Part shown: one piece after another, positions 44,688 through 51,637 of the stretch
Numbering within the stretch: the first letter of the stretch is position 1
Layout: the number at the start of each line of letters is the position of its first letter
From: Methanosaeta sp. PtaB.Bin039
GTDB lineage: Archaea; Halobacteriota; Methanosarcinia; Methanotrichales; Methanotrichaceae
Length of the DNA stretch: 51,637 nucleotides
Assembly: GCA_002067795.1 (NCBI GenBank)
Contig: MVQI01000067.1
Location: 1 to 51,637 of the forward strand
Direction of reading: 5' to 3'
Notes under the pieces: model-generated
The model's input: only the letters and a program-made list of their open reading frames with translations
What the model was told of the DNA's origin: nothing
Databases searched by the model: none
Position numbers and translations under genes: made by a program

Positions 44688-44777
44688 TCTCCGAGTCATC
44701 CCGGTTGGTGAGACACGTGAATGACTGTGATGTGATTTCCCACTTTAAAATGGTATTATGCTTACTTAGTATTTTCA

Positions 44778-44791
44778 TGCTCCGGTAGGGA
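44778..44791. repeat. attR core within tRNA-Glu
   Basis: TGCTCCGGTAGGGA, the 3' acceptor end of the tRNA on the complementary strand. A TACTTAGTA palindrome lies just inside the element at 44764-44772. Confidence 0.85.
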
Positions 44792-44852
44792 TTTGAACCC
44801 TAGTCGAAGGAGTGAGAGTCCTTCATGATTGGCCGAGCTACACTACCGGAGC
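44778..44852 (-). tRNA. tRNA-Glu (anticodon CTC)
   Basis: Leftward, 75 bases. Acceptor GCTCCGG pairs with CCGGAGC, and the discriminator is A. Anticodon arm AAGGA-CTCTCAC-TCCTT gives CTC. The T-arm contains GTTCAAATC. No CCA is encoded. It is the integration target of the element to its left, which preserves the tRNA sequence. Confidence 0.93.
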
Positions 44853-44879
44853 GCGGATGAGCGGTAGTCCTTCAATCAT

Positions 44880-45668
44880 TTAATCCTTTTGCCCGGAGGC
44901 CGCCATCTCAGGGTAGGGACAAAGAGCCCTTATTGGGCACTCATCGCAGTTCGGCGACCTTGCCCGGCAGAATCGACGGCCGTGACGGATCAGGTTGAGG
45001 TGCAAAGAGAGGTACTTGCCCGGCGGAGTTACGGCCTCCATGAGCTCCTGCGTCCTCTGAACAGAGGCTTTCTCAGGGACCAGGCCCAAGCGGCGGCAGA
45101 GACGATGAACATGAGTGTCAACCGGCATTGTCGGCTTGCCGAAGGCAAACAAAAGCACCACCGCCGCAGTCTTCGGCCCCACCCCCGGCAGGCCGATCAG
45201 GTACTGCCTGGCCTGAGAAAGGGGCATATCCGCCAGGCAACTCAGGTCGACCCTCCCGAAATCCTCCTCGATTCGCTCGAGTGCCGAGCGGATGCGGGCA
45301 GCCTTCATATCGCCAAGTCCACCCGGCCGGATCAGCTGGGCGATCCTCTCCAGCGGTGCCTCGAGCAGTCCCAGGTTGTCTGGAAAAGCAGAACGAAGTG
45401 CAGAGAAGGCCCGCCCGGAATTGAGATCGGAGGTGTTCTGGGATAGTATGGTCTGGACGAGCAGGTCGATCGGATCGATCCGGCCGGCCTCGGGAAGGCC
45501 GTACCAATTCTCAAGTGCCTGCACGATGGCGCTCACCCTGGAAGTCGCGGCCTTGGAAGGTTTGCGTTTTGGCCCGACCGAGGTTGCCGACCTGGAATAA
45601 TGCCGTCGGCTGGCGTCAGCCGCAGTCGCGCGGGCGGCGTCCTTCCTTTCAGTTGTCATCCATCTCAC
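44880..45668 (-). CDS. nth: Endonuclease III-type DNA glycosylase
   Basis: A 262-aa helix-hairpin-helix glycosylase: ILSQNTSD, HhH LPGVGPKTA (160-168) with catalytic Lys166, catalytic Asp184 (MPVDTHVHR) and the Fe-S loop Cys234-x6-Cys241-x2-Cys244-x5-Cys250. It removes oxidised pyrimidines or mismatched T/U from DNA. The N-terminal 45 residues are a basic extension. The start is GTG at 45668 (AGGAG upstream) or ATG at 45659. It is the first host gene to the right of the tRNA. Confidence 0.92.
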   Translation of the reverse strand: MRWMTTERKDAARATAADASRRHYSRSATSVGPKRKPSKAATSRVSAIVQALENWYGLPEAGRIDPIDLLVQTILSQNTSDLNSGRAFSALRSAFPDNLGLLEAPLERIAQLIRPGGLGDMKAARIRSALERIEEDFGRVDLSCLADMPLSQARQYLIGLPGVGPKTAAVVLLFAFGKPTMPVDTHVHRLCRRLGLVPEKASVQRTQELMEAVTPPGKYLSLHLNLIRHGRRFCRARSPNCDECPIRALCPYPEMAASGQKD

Positions 45669-45851
45669 TGGCTCCTGGCCCGGTTAAAAAGATTGGGTAA
45701 TCGTCGGATCATAGCTCATCAGCCAGCCTGCTCGCAGGAATATCTCTCCGATTTGGCGAGGGCCCGGCTGGTTTGTACAGGAGCACAGGCCTGATTGTGC
45801 AAATAACGGAGAAAAGATTATCATCATGACCTGCTCAATTGATTATGTCCC

Positions 45852-47096
45852 ATGCACTACGCAGACCTCTACCTCTTTCTGGTCTCCATGCTGATCGGCG
45901 CCCTGATCGGCACAGAACGACAGCGTCGCATTGTGGAGGACGGCCTGCGAGGCGTGGCTGGACTGCGCACCTTCATCCTGATCGCACTGCTGGGAACGCT
46001 TTGCGCCTATCTGGCAGTGGATTACGGCCAGAGCTTCATGATCGCATCCTTCGCCTCTTTCATGATTCTCGTAGGGGTGGGATACGCCACTGCGTCGCGT
46101 TTGATGGGCTGGCTGGACTTCACATCTGCTGTTGCTGCAGTGGTCACATTTGCATTGGGAGCTTTGTGCATATCCGAAGATCAGCTGCTGCTGGCAGTAG
46201 CCCTCTCGATTCTGACCACCCTTACCCTGGCCACCAGGAAGACATCCCATCGATACGTGGAATCGATAAGCGATACCGAACTGCTGGACACCCTCAAGAT
46301 GGGCATCATAGCGCTTGTCATCTATCCTCTGCTGCCGGACCAAACCCTTGATCCATTCCAGGTACTCAATCCTCGGCGCATCTGGATGATGGTGGTCTTG
46401 GTAAGCCTCATCAGCTACGTGGGCTACTTTCTGATCAAAGCCCTGGGCGAGGAGAGGGGACTCACAATTACCGGCTTTTTGGGAGGGCTTGTGTCCAGCA
46501 CCGCCGTAACAATGACCATGGCCTCGGAGGTCAGATCCAGGCCGGAAGGATTGGCCTCAGCCACATTTGCCACGACCCTGGCCAGCTGCACAATGTTTCC
46601 TCGCATACTTCTGATCATACTGGTAGCCAATTCGGCCATCTTCCCGTCCCTGCTGCTTCAGCTGGCAGCCATGGCCTTCACCGGGATCGTGCTGGCCTTC
46701 CTGCAGAGCCGCCAGGCCGCGCCCGTTGAGAGAAGGGTAGCTCATAAAGACCCGTTCCGCCTCTTTCCTGCCCTCAAGTTCGGAGTCCTGTTCGCAGGCA
46801 TATTGCTCCTGTCCAAGCTGGCCTCCACCTACTTCGGCGATGCCGGAATCTATGCTGCCAGCATAATCTCCGGCCTGGCAGACGTGGATGCCATAGCCCT
46901 GACCATGGCAACCCTGGCTGAAACCTCCATAAGCCCGCACTTGGCAGCAACCGCAATAACCATAGCCACCATGACCAACACCCTGGTCAAACTGGCCATA
47001 GCGTTCGTGATGGGCAGCCGGGAGTTCGGCCGCAGCATGGCCAGGGTCTTCTTGCCCATGATAGCAGTTGGACTCGCAACACTGGCAATACTATGA
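45852..47096 (+). CDS. MgtC/SapB and DUF4010 membrane protein
   Basis: A 414-aa integral membrane protein with about 11-12 hydrophobic segments. Residues 1-145 match MgtC/SapB (LIGALIGTERQRR, then GVAGLRTFILIALLG). The rest matches DUF4010 (ITGFLGGLVSSTAVTMTMAS, then GLADVDAIALTMATLAE). The fused form is common in bacteria and methanogens and is thought to act in ion or stress homeostasis. No linked genes. Confidence 0.85.
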   Translation: MHYADLYLFLVSMLIGALIGTERQRRIVEDGLRGVAGLRTFILIALLGTLCAYLAVDYGQSFMIASFASFMILVGVGYATASRLMGWLDFTSAVAAVVTFALGALCISEDQLLLAVALSILTTLTLATRKTSHRYVESISDTELLDTLKMGIIALVIYPLLPDQTLDPFQVLNPRRIWMMVVLVSLISYVGYFLIKALGEERGLTITGFLGGLVSSTAVTMTMASEVRSRPEGLASATFATTLASCTMFPRILLIILVANSAIFPSLLLQLAAMAFTGIVLAFLQSRQAAPVERRVAHKDPFRLFPALKFGVLFAGILLLSKLASTYFGDAGIYAASIISGLADVDAIALTMATLAETSISPHLAATAITIATMTNTLVKLAIAFVMGSREFGRSMARVFLPMIAVGLATLAIL

Positions 47097-47264
47097 TCGG
47101 ACTCAAATTCTAGACGCAAAAAGCCGACAATTTGCAGGCCTTAAGAGAACGCCTGGCCAAGAGAAATATAGTGCGCTGGGATGCGGATCATTGCCGCGCT
47201 GGTCGCGTAAAGCCTCGCATGTCGGGATCATAAAGCCTTTTGCATTCAGATAAAAGAGAGTTCA

Positions 47265-47337
47265 TGGGCCCGACGCGATTCGAACGCGTGATCCCCGCCG
47301 TGTAAGGGCGATGTCATAACCCCTAGACCACGGGCCC
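47265..47337 (-). tRNA. tRNA-Val (anticodon TAC)
   Basis: Leftward, 73 bases. Acceptor GGGCCCG pairs with CGGGCCC, discriminator A. Anticodon loop CTTACAC gives TAC. T-arm CGCGTTCGAATCGCG. No encoded CCA, no intron. Confidence 0.93.
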
Positions 47338-47463
47338 TCTGGCTCTCCATGAGTCTGGTAATATTAGACACTATCGCTTGTATTTTTCCGGCAGCTTTTA
47401 AAAAAGAAAGACCGCGAACCTGGGGCCGCGCCGGCAAAATCAGGCCGACCCCAGAATCGCATC

Positions 47464-49002
47464 TCATTTCCTCATGCCGGCTGGCGGACGGATGAACGGT
47501 CCGGTTAAAGTCTGATCCAGAATCTCCGGTGAGGGCGGCTTGGTCATAAGGCTTACCACCACCATTACCAGTATGCTCAGTACGAATCCATAGAAGCTGA
47601 AGTGCATGGGCAGAGGCTGGACGTACCAGTGGTACCAGCCAGCAGCAACGGCCGATATCAGCCCGACTACCATGGACCAGATGGCCCCTTCCCGAGTTGC
47701 CCGTCTCCAGTAAAGTCCAGCCAGAACAGGCACCACAAAGGAGGCGAGCATGATCCCTATGCCCATCCATATCAGAAAGGCCAGAAGCTCGGGTGGCTTT
47801 CTCCAGGCCAGCACCAAGGTAAACAGCGCGGAGGCGGCGATGGCTGCCCGGCTGACCAGGGTGATCGTCCTGTCGGAGGCCTTCTTGTCGAAGAAGCTCC
47901 TGTAGAGGTCCCAGCTCACATAGCTACCTATGGTCAGCATGAGACGGTCGGTGGTGGACATGACTGCTGATAGCACTATCACTGCCACCAGCGGCCCGGC
48001 CACCTGGGGAAAGACGTACATTGCGGAGACTATGAGCGAGTAGTCCGATGGATTGCTGACTCCGGTGGGAAGAGCTATCAGGCCATCCTGAACCATGGCC
48101 CGCGAGGCAAAGCCTGCGATCTTGACCAGATACATGATGATTGCGTAAAATACGAATGCCACCAGCGGCGCCCAGCGGAAGAACTTCTCCTCCTTGGCTG
48201 AGAACACATTATTGATGACATGAGGCGCACTGGCCAGGCCGAAGGATAACAGGAAGAAGAACGATACTATGTAGATAGGGGTCATGAAGGCATATTTGGC
48301 GTAAGGGGGATGCACCTGTGGATACCACAGAGAGACGTAGTTGGGATCTATCGCAGCCATAACCGCGTTGATATGGGTCAGGCCACCGGCCGCCTGTATG
48401 ATGAAAGGCGTAATGAAGGTCACGCCAACCAGAATCAGGACACCCTGAACCAGAGATATCCAGGCTATGGCGTACAGGCCGCCCATTATGGTGTAAAGCA
48501 TCACGATTATCGCTCCCACCACCAGGGCATCGGTATAGGATATCTTGAGCATCCAGGACAGAACCATGCTTATGGCAACATACTGGCCAACCAGATATAT
48601 CAGGGAGACAAGTATCCCGGCCAGCGCAGAGATGCCCCGAATCTCCTTTTGGCTGTAGAAGCGATGCGCCAAATAATCCTGGAGCGTGATATATCCCCTA
48701 TTCTTGGACACGGCGTGCAGCTTGGTTCCAAAGATCAGGATTACTATCGCCCCGCTCAGCGGCACGAATATCTGCTCCCATATGGTGGGCCAGCCTCCGA
48801 TGTAACCAAGCCCGCTGACCCCCAGTATGGTCATGCCGCTGCATATTGAGGAGACGATCATGAGTGTCAGCAGCCAAAATCCCAGGCTTCTCCCGGCAAC
48901 GATAAAGTCCTCAGATGTGCGTACCTTCCTCGATGCCCAGGCCCCTATGGCCAGCAGCGCAACCAGATAAACACCCACAGTCAATGCCATCTGAAGGTCC
49001 AT
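47464..49002 (-). CDS. Sodium:solute symporter (SSS family)
   Basis: A 512-aa membrane protein with 13 or so helices. Family marks are WLLTLMIVSSICSGMTILG, GLGYIGGWPTIWEQIFVPLS, IMGGLYAIAWISLVQGVLIL and VLSAVMSTTDRLMLTIGSYVSWDLYRSF (the SSS signature region). Na+-driven uptake of a carboxylate such as acetate, pantothenate or proline fits the family; in an acetate-using methanogen acetate is a fair guess. The start is ATG at 49002, sharing one base with the stop of a 31-codon upstream gene. Confidence 0.88.
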   Translation of the reverse strand: MDLQMALTVGVYLVALLAIGAWASRKVRTSEDFIVAGRSLGFWLLTLMIVSSICSGMTILGVSGLGYIGGWPTIWEQIFVPLSGAIVILIFGTKLHAVSKNRGYITLQDYLAHRFYSQKEIRGISALAGILVSLIYLVGQYVAISMVLSWMLKISYTDALVVGAIIVMLYTIMGGLYAIAWISLVQGVLILVGVTFITPFIIQAAGGLTHINAVMAAIDPNYVSLWYPQVHPPYAKYAFMTPIYIVSFFFLLSFGLASAPHVINNVFSAKEEKFFRWAPLVAFVFYAIIMYLVKIAGFASRAMVQDGLIALPTGVSNPSDYSLIVSAMYVFPQVAGPLVAVIVLSAVMSTTDRLMLTIGSYVSWDLYRSFFDKKASDRTITLVSRAAIAASALFTLVLAWRKPPELLAFLIWMGIGIMLASFVVPVLAGLYWRRATREGAIWSMVVGLISAVAAGWYHWYVQPLPMHFSFYGFVLSILVMVVVSLMTKPPSPEILDQTLTGPFIRPPAGMRK

Positions 49003-49097
49003 CACTTCCACCTCAGGCCCCAGAACAACAGCAGTATAGAGATCAACAAAGGTACTCCGAATGCTCCTAAGAAGGTCTCAGCAGGAAGACCGAACAA
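49002..49097 (-). CDS. Symporter small accessory protein
   Basis: A 31-aa peptide from TTG at 49097: MFGLPAETFLGAFGVPLLIS, then a Leu-rich stretch and GLRWK. GGAGGG lies six bases upstream and the TGA overlaps the symporter ATG (TGATG), so the two are coupled. It is one membrane helix with a basic C-terminal end. Such micro-proteins are known to precede archaeal SSS genes as a small accessory subunit. Confidence 0.75.
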   Translation of the reverse strand: MFGLPAETFLGAFGVPLLISILLLFWGLRWK

Positions 49098-49119
49098 GCA
49101 ATCCCTCCTTTTTCCAGGT

Positions 49120-49168
49120 CAGCGGCCGGCTATGACGATCATAGCTTCTTAGCGCAGAAGGGCCGCTG
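49120..49168 (-). ncRNA. Leader RNA folding as a three-way junction (candidate cis-regulator)
   Basis: The transcript can form P1 cagcggcc/ggccgctg (49120-49127 with 49161-49168, perfect 8 bp). P1 encloses P2 gctatga/tcatagc (49129-49135 with 49139-49145, perfect 7 bp) and P3 ttct/agaa (46-49 with 56-59 of 49100, extendable). It ends ten bases before the GGAGG of the accessory gene. The compact layout suggests a riboswitch or protein-binding leader; I match no known class. Confidence 0.5.
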
Positions 49169-49203
49169 CATAATGGTAACATGTGTCAGTCAGTATGAGT
49201 AAG

Positions 49204-49228
49204 GCTTGCCGCAAGCTATAATATAAAC
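49204..49228 (-). promoter_or_regulatory. Promoter of the symporter operon with a dyad
   Basis: tttatattat on the reverse strand (about 49219-49228) is a TATA box. GCTTGC-c-GCAAGC (49204-49216) lies just downstream of it, over the expected start-site region, as a repressor site would. This gives a leader of about 100 bases containing the three-way junction. Confidence 0.5.
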
Positions 49229-49229
49229 C

Positions 49230-49767
49230 TAACCGTCGCTGCAACTGACTTTCCTAATTTAGCATGTAGCCCGACGCCGGGATAAGTGTGACATAGAGCA
49301 CATGTTTCGGATAAGATGCACCCCCTGCCACAGAGTCAAGGCGCCAGGCCCGGCAGGCCTCAGGATATATTTTTTCGGCCAATCGTCCCATTCAATACGA
49401 GCTCGGCATTTCGGATATCCTCCACGGTATCTATGATGGCAAGGTTACCAGACAATCAGATCGAGCCTGCTTAAAAGGATAAGCCGGTGCGGTTATGCAG
49501 CACATCCCGGAGACTCAAAGGCACACCGCCCATCTGCGATTTTGCGCCGTTGGACTATTGCGATGGGCTTCTCCTGGTCGCATGATTGGCCATGGTCCAT
49601 CCGGTACTATTCGATACATGCATCTTCATCAGCAGACCACATACGGCCGGGATTATATCACGACATCACGGAAATACTTCAGATCTGCTGGGCCAATGTG
49701 AGGTGATTTATATTAGATCTCACCAAGGCACCCTGCATCAATAGATGCGGGCCTAAGATGGGATCTC
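49230..49767. other. Gene-free stretch
   Basis: Open frames here lack ribosome sites and family features. Nothing else was seen. Confidence 0.4.
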
Positions 49768-50601
49768 ATGGACTTGAGCGATGAAGGCAAGGATCTGCTG
49801 GTCCTCTGCGACCGCATGGCACAGGGGGTATCCGCAGCCATCCGCAACCTGGTAGGGCAGCCAGCGAGCGGTGACGTTCTATATATGGGGGCTGACGGAA
49901 CGCCCACAAAAGCCATCGACCGGGCGGCGGAAGATGCAGCCCTGGAGCCGCTGCGTGATTACGGCTGCGGATTTAGGGTGCTTAGCGAGGAGATGGGAGA
50001 GGCGGTGATCGGAGGCGATCCGAAGTACTACCTCCAGCTGGACCCATTGGACGGCACATTCAACGCCATCAGAGGGATCCCCTTTTACTCGCTATCCATC
50101 TTCATAGGAAGCGACCACCTCCTCTTGGCCTGTGTGTACGACCTGGCGAGAGGCGTTCGTTTCTTTGCAGAGCACGGCCATGGGGCATATCGTCAGGACG
50201 GCGGGCGGCATATCCCAATGAGGGTTTCACCCAAGAGCAACCTGCGTGACTTCAGCATATCCGCCTACATCAAGCGTCCAAATGCCAGCCGTTTGGTGGC
50301 GCTTGGCGACTGCGTCAGACGGGTCCGCACCCTGGGCTCTGCCTCATTGGAATTGTGCTATGTTGCAGACGGGCGGCTTGATGGCTTCGTCGACCTTCGA
50401 GGCAGCCTCAGGGTTGTGGATGTGGCAGCCGGGGTGCTCCTGGTGGAGGAGGCAAAGGGACGGGTCACCGATTGCCACGGTCGGCCGATTCAGCTGCGCA
50501 TGGATATGTGGCAGAGGACCGGACTTGTCGCCTCAAACAATACGAGGCATCATGAGCTGCTATCCCTTGCCGCGGCGGGATACGGGGGTGGCATCAATTA
50601 G
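49768..50601 (+). CDS. Inositol monophosphatase-family phosphatase (candidate FBPase/NADP phosphatase)
   Basis: A 277-aa protein with the metal-dependent phosphatase motifs: TKAID (47-51), the SEE pair Glu74-Glu75, DPLDGT (92-97) and VVDVAAG near residue 215. Archaeal members hydrolyse inositol phosphate, fructose 1,6-bisphosphate or NADP+. The next gene, NAD kinase, overlaps it by 14 bases. In Methanocaldococcus the same two activities are fused in one NADP phosphatase/NAD kinase, which favours a role in NAD(P) balance. Confidence 0.85.
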   Translation: MDLSDEGKDLLVLCDRMAQGVSAAIRNLVGQPASGDVLYMGADGTPTKAIDRAAEDAALEPLRDYGCGFRVLSEEMGEAVIGGDPKYYLQLDPLDGTFNAIRGIPFYSLSIFIGSDHLLLACVYDLARGVRFFAEHGHGAYRQDGGRHIPMRVSPKSNLRDFSISAYIKRPNASRLVALGDCVRRVRTLGSASLELCYVADGRLDGFVDLRGSLRVVDVAAGVLLVEEAKGRVTDCHGRPIQLRMDMWQRTGLVASNNTRHHELLSLAAAGYGGGIN

Positions 50602-51406
50602 GATAGGATTTGTCTCACGCCGGGAGCAAGAGCCTGTTCAGCTTGCCAGAAGGTTGATAGAAGGGCTGAAGGGCAAGGCAGAGGTACTGGTCGAGCCGGA
50701 GCTGGCCGCAACCCTGGAGATGAGGCCAACTGCTGTCGAGGAAATGGATGCTGACCTGATAGTGTCCATCGGCGGCGATGGGACGATACTTCGCACCATT
50801 CACAAGATGAGGGACCCGCTTCCCATCCTCGGAATAAACATGGGCACAGTGGGTTTTTTGGTGGATGTGGAGCCAGCTGATGCCCATGATGTCTTGCAGG
50901 ACCTGATAAGATCCGGATTTGAGGTGGACGAACGATCCCGCCTGGCCATCGAGGTCGATCGCCTGGATCTGCCTCCCGCCACAAATGAGGTGGCCCTCAT
51001 CACTGCCAGCCCCGCCAAGATGCTGGAGTTCGTGATCACCGTGAACGGCTCGCCCCTTGAGAGCCTTCGAGCCGACGGGATGATCTTCGCCACCTCCACC
51101 GGCTCCACCGCTTATGCGATGTCGGCAGGGGGGCCAATTGTGGACCCAGATGTAAATGCTGTGGTGCTGGTTCCTGTGGCTCCTTTCAAGCTCTCGTCCC
51201 GACCGTGGGTCATCTCGGGGGATAGCGTGATACAGGTGGAGCTCAAGAGCCAGGGAAAGGAAGCTCTGGTGGTCGTGGACGGACAGACCACAGCACATAT
51301 CGATCATAATGACGTCGTCGTCATGCGCAGGGCGGAAAAGCCGGCTCGTTTTGTAAAGGCCAGGCCAAAGGGCTTCTACGAGAAGGTGAAGTCCAAGCTG
51401 GCCTGA
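50588..51406 (+). CDS. NAD kinase
   Basis: A 272-aa ATP-dependent NAD kinase making NADP+. GGDGT (62-66) is the nucleotide-binding signature, and TSTGSTAYAMSAGGPIV the second conserved loop. It ends in the beta-rich C-terminal domain (VVVDGQTTAHI). The start is set at GTG 50588 (VASIRIGFV, where the Rossmann strand begins); longer in-frame starts run through the phosphatase gene and are rejected. Translationally coupled to the phosphatase. Confidence 0.9.
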   Translation: MASIRIGFVSRREQEPVQLARRLIEGLKGKAEVLVEPELAATLEMRPTAVEEMDADLIVSIGGDGTILRTIHKMRDPLPILGINMGTVGFLVDVEPADAHDVLQDLIRSGFEVDERSRLAIEVDRLDLPPATNEVALITASPAKMLEFVITVNGSPLESLRADGMIFATSTGSTAYAMSAGGPIVDPDVNAVVLVPVAPFKLSSRPWVISGDSVIQVELKSQGKEALVVVDGQTTAHIDHNDVVVMRRAEKPARFVKARPKGFYEKVKSKLA

Positions 51407-51460
51407 AAGGGCCAATTTGACGATATCGCAGATATAATGCAATTGCCGGTCTGGATGTGA

Positions 51461-51637
51461 CTACTCCCCCGACTGAAGTCGAGGGCATCTAGGTTGTATC
51501 CCAACCAAGGACTGTAATCCCAGTCGAAGGATGTTCTTAGCAGCGTTGAGATCTCTATCCAGAGTCAATCCGCATGTAGGGCAACGATGAAATCTCTGGG
51601 AGAGATCCTTCTTTACAATGGTTCCACAGCCAGAGCA
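51461..51637 (-). CDS. tnpB: TnpB (IS200/IS605-type RNA-guided nuclease), C-terminal end only
   Basis: The last 58 residues of a leftward gene that enters from outside the window. CSGCG, then RFHRCPTCGLTLDRDLNAAKNIL, is the zinc-ribbon and the final catalytic Asp (DRDLNAA) of TnpB/OrfB. The stop is TAG at 51461-51463. No transposase tnpA is seen in the window. Confidence 0.9.
   Translation of the reverse strand, partial: CSGCGTIVKKDLSQRFHRCPTCGLTLDRDLNAAKNILRLGLQSLVGIQPRCPRLQSGE
51466..51485 (-). other. Terminal hairpin of the TnpB gene (possible omega-RNA end)
   Basis: ccctcgact-tc-agtcggggg on the reverse strand forms a 9-bp stem (one G-U) overlapping the last tnpB codons. In TnpB systems the guide RNA covers the gene's 3' end and the element's right end, and the guide follows. 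This fits, but the full RNA cannot be delimited. Confidence 0.4.

Larger units (their letters stand above)
28519..44791. mobile_element. Integrated virus-like element in tRNA-Glu(CTC)
   Basis: The 16.3-kb unit lies between identical 14-bp cores: attL at 28519-28532, and attR formed by the 3' end of the tRNA-Glu gene (44778-44791). An intact tyrosine integrase sits beside attL. Inside are a helicase, small and large terminase and tape-measure genes, giving it a head-tail virus character. AT-rich cargo genes and a divergent regulatory operon complete it. No portal, major capsid, protease or tail-tube gene is recognisable, so it may be a defective provirus or a satellite that borrows capsids. 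Confidence 0.85.

Noticed and set aside
49495-49701. 68-codon frame before the phosphatase gene
   Set aside because: No ribosome site, and no protein-like pattern.
50246-50587. Long N-terminal extension of NAD kinase
   Set aside because: It runs through the phosphatase gene in another frame. The kinase domain starts at 50588.
1-51637. CRISPR array
   Set aside because: No regularly spaced short repeats with unique spacers. The repeats found are gene modules or the AGGGACGGTA array.

Overview
The window reads as a chromosomal segment of a methanogenic archaeon close to Methanothrix (Methanosaeta). This is an inference. It rests on a tandem S-layer protein of the Methanosarcinales type (17840-19675), TATA-box promoters, GGAGG/GGTGG Shine-Dalgarno sites, archaeal tRNAs without encoded CCA, many secreted surface and solute-binding proteins, and a sodium:solute symporter of the kind such genomes carry for acetate-like acids.

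Host part 1 (1-20.2 kb) is a loose set of envelope and accessory genes. It holds two metal-chelate/cobalamin-type binding proteins without transporters (one with a dockerin-like N-terminus), a secreted protein with a possible papain-like cysteine motif, a methyltransferase, a CGGC-domain protein, a DUF937 protein, an orphan dipeptide-type ABC ATPase, an AlkD-like DNA glycosylase next to two anchored surface proteins, a CorC/CNNM-type protein, a DUF1254/DUF1214 protein with a broken second copy at the left edge, and the S-layer protein.

The accessory part (20.2-44.8 kb) is bounded by copies of the 3' end of the tRNA-Glu(CTC) gene. There are three copies of the 14-bp core TGCTCCGGTAGGGA: in the tRNA itself (44778-44791), at 28519-28532 and at 20224-20237. 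The right-hand unit (28.5-44.8 kb) is an integrated virus-like element. It has a ribbon-helix-helix/winged-helix regulator and tyrosine integrase beside attL, an AT-rich leftward cargo block (HicA-like protein, 358-aa partner, winged-helix protein), and a rightward operon built from 4-bp start/stop overlaps. That operon encodes small regulators, a large helicase with a GINS-like C-terminal module and iteron-like DNA repeats, a small terminase, a large terminase split into two genes, and a tape-measure protein. I see no portal, capsid or tail-tube gene. A leftward five-gene operon (SWIM zinc finger and unknowns) faces a ribbon-helix-helix gene across an operator. The left-hand unit (20.2-28.5 kb) is mostly one 7-kb gene for a 2350-aa repeat-built surface protein.

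Host part 2 (44.8-51.6 kb) has tRNA-Glu, endonuclease III, an MgtC/DUF4010 membrane protein, tRNA-Val, a symporter with a 31-aa accessory gene behind a leader RNA that folds as a three-way junction, an overlapping phosphatase/NAD-kinase pair, and the 3' end of a TnpB gene at the window edge.

All calls come from reading the sequence. No database search was possible, and family names are recognition from motif and memory.
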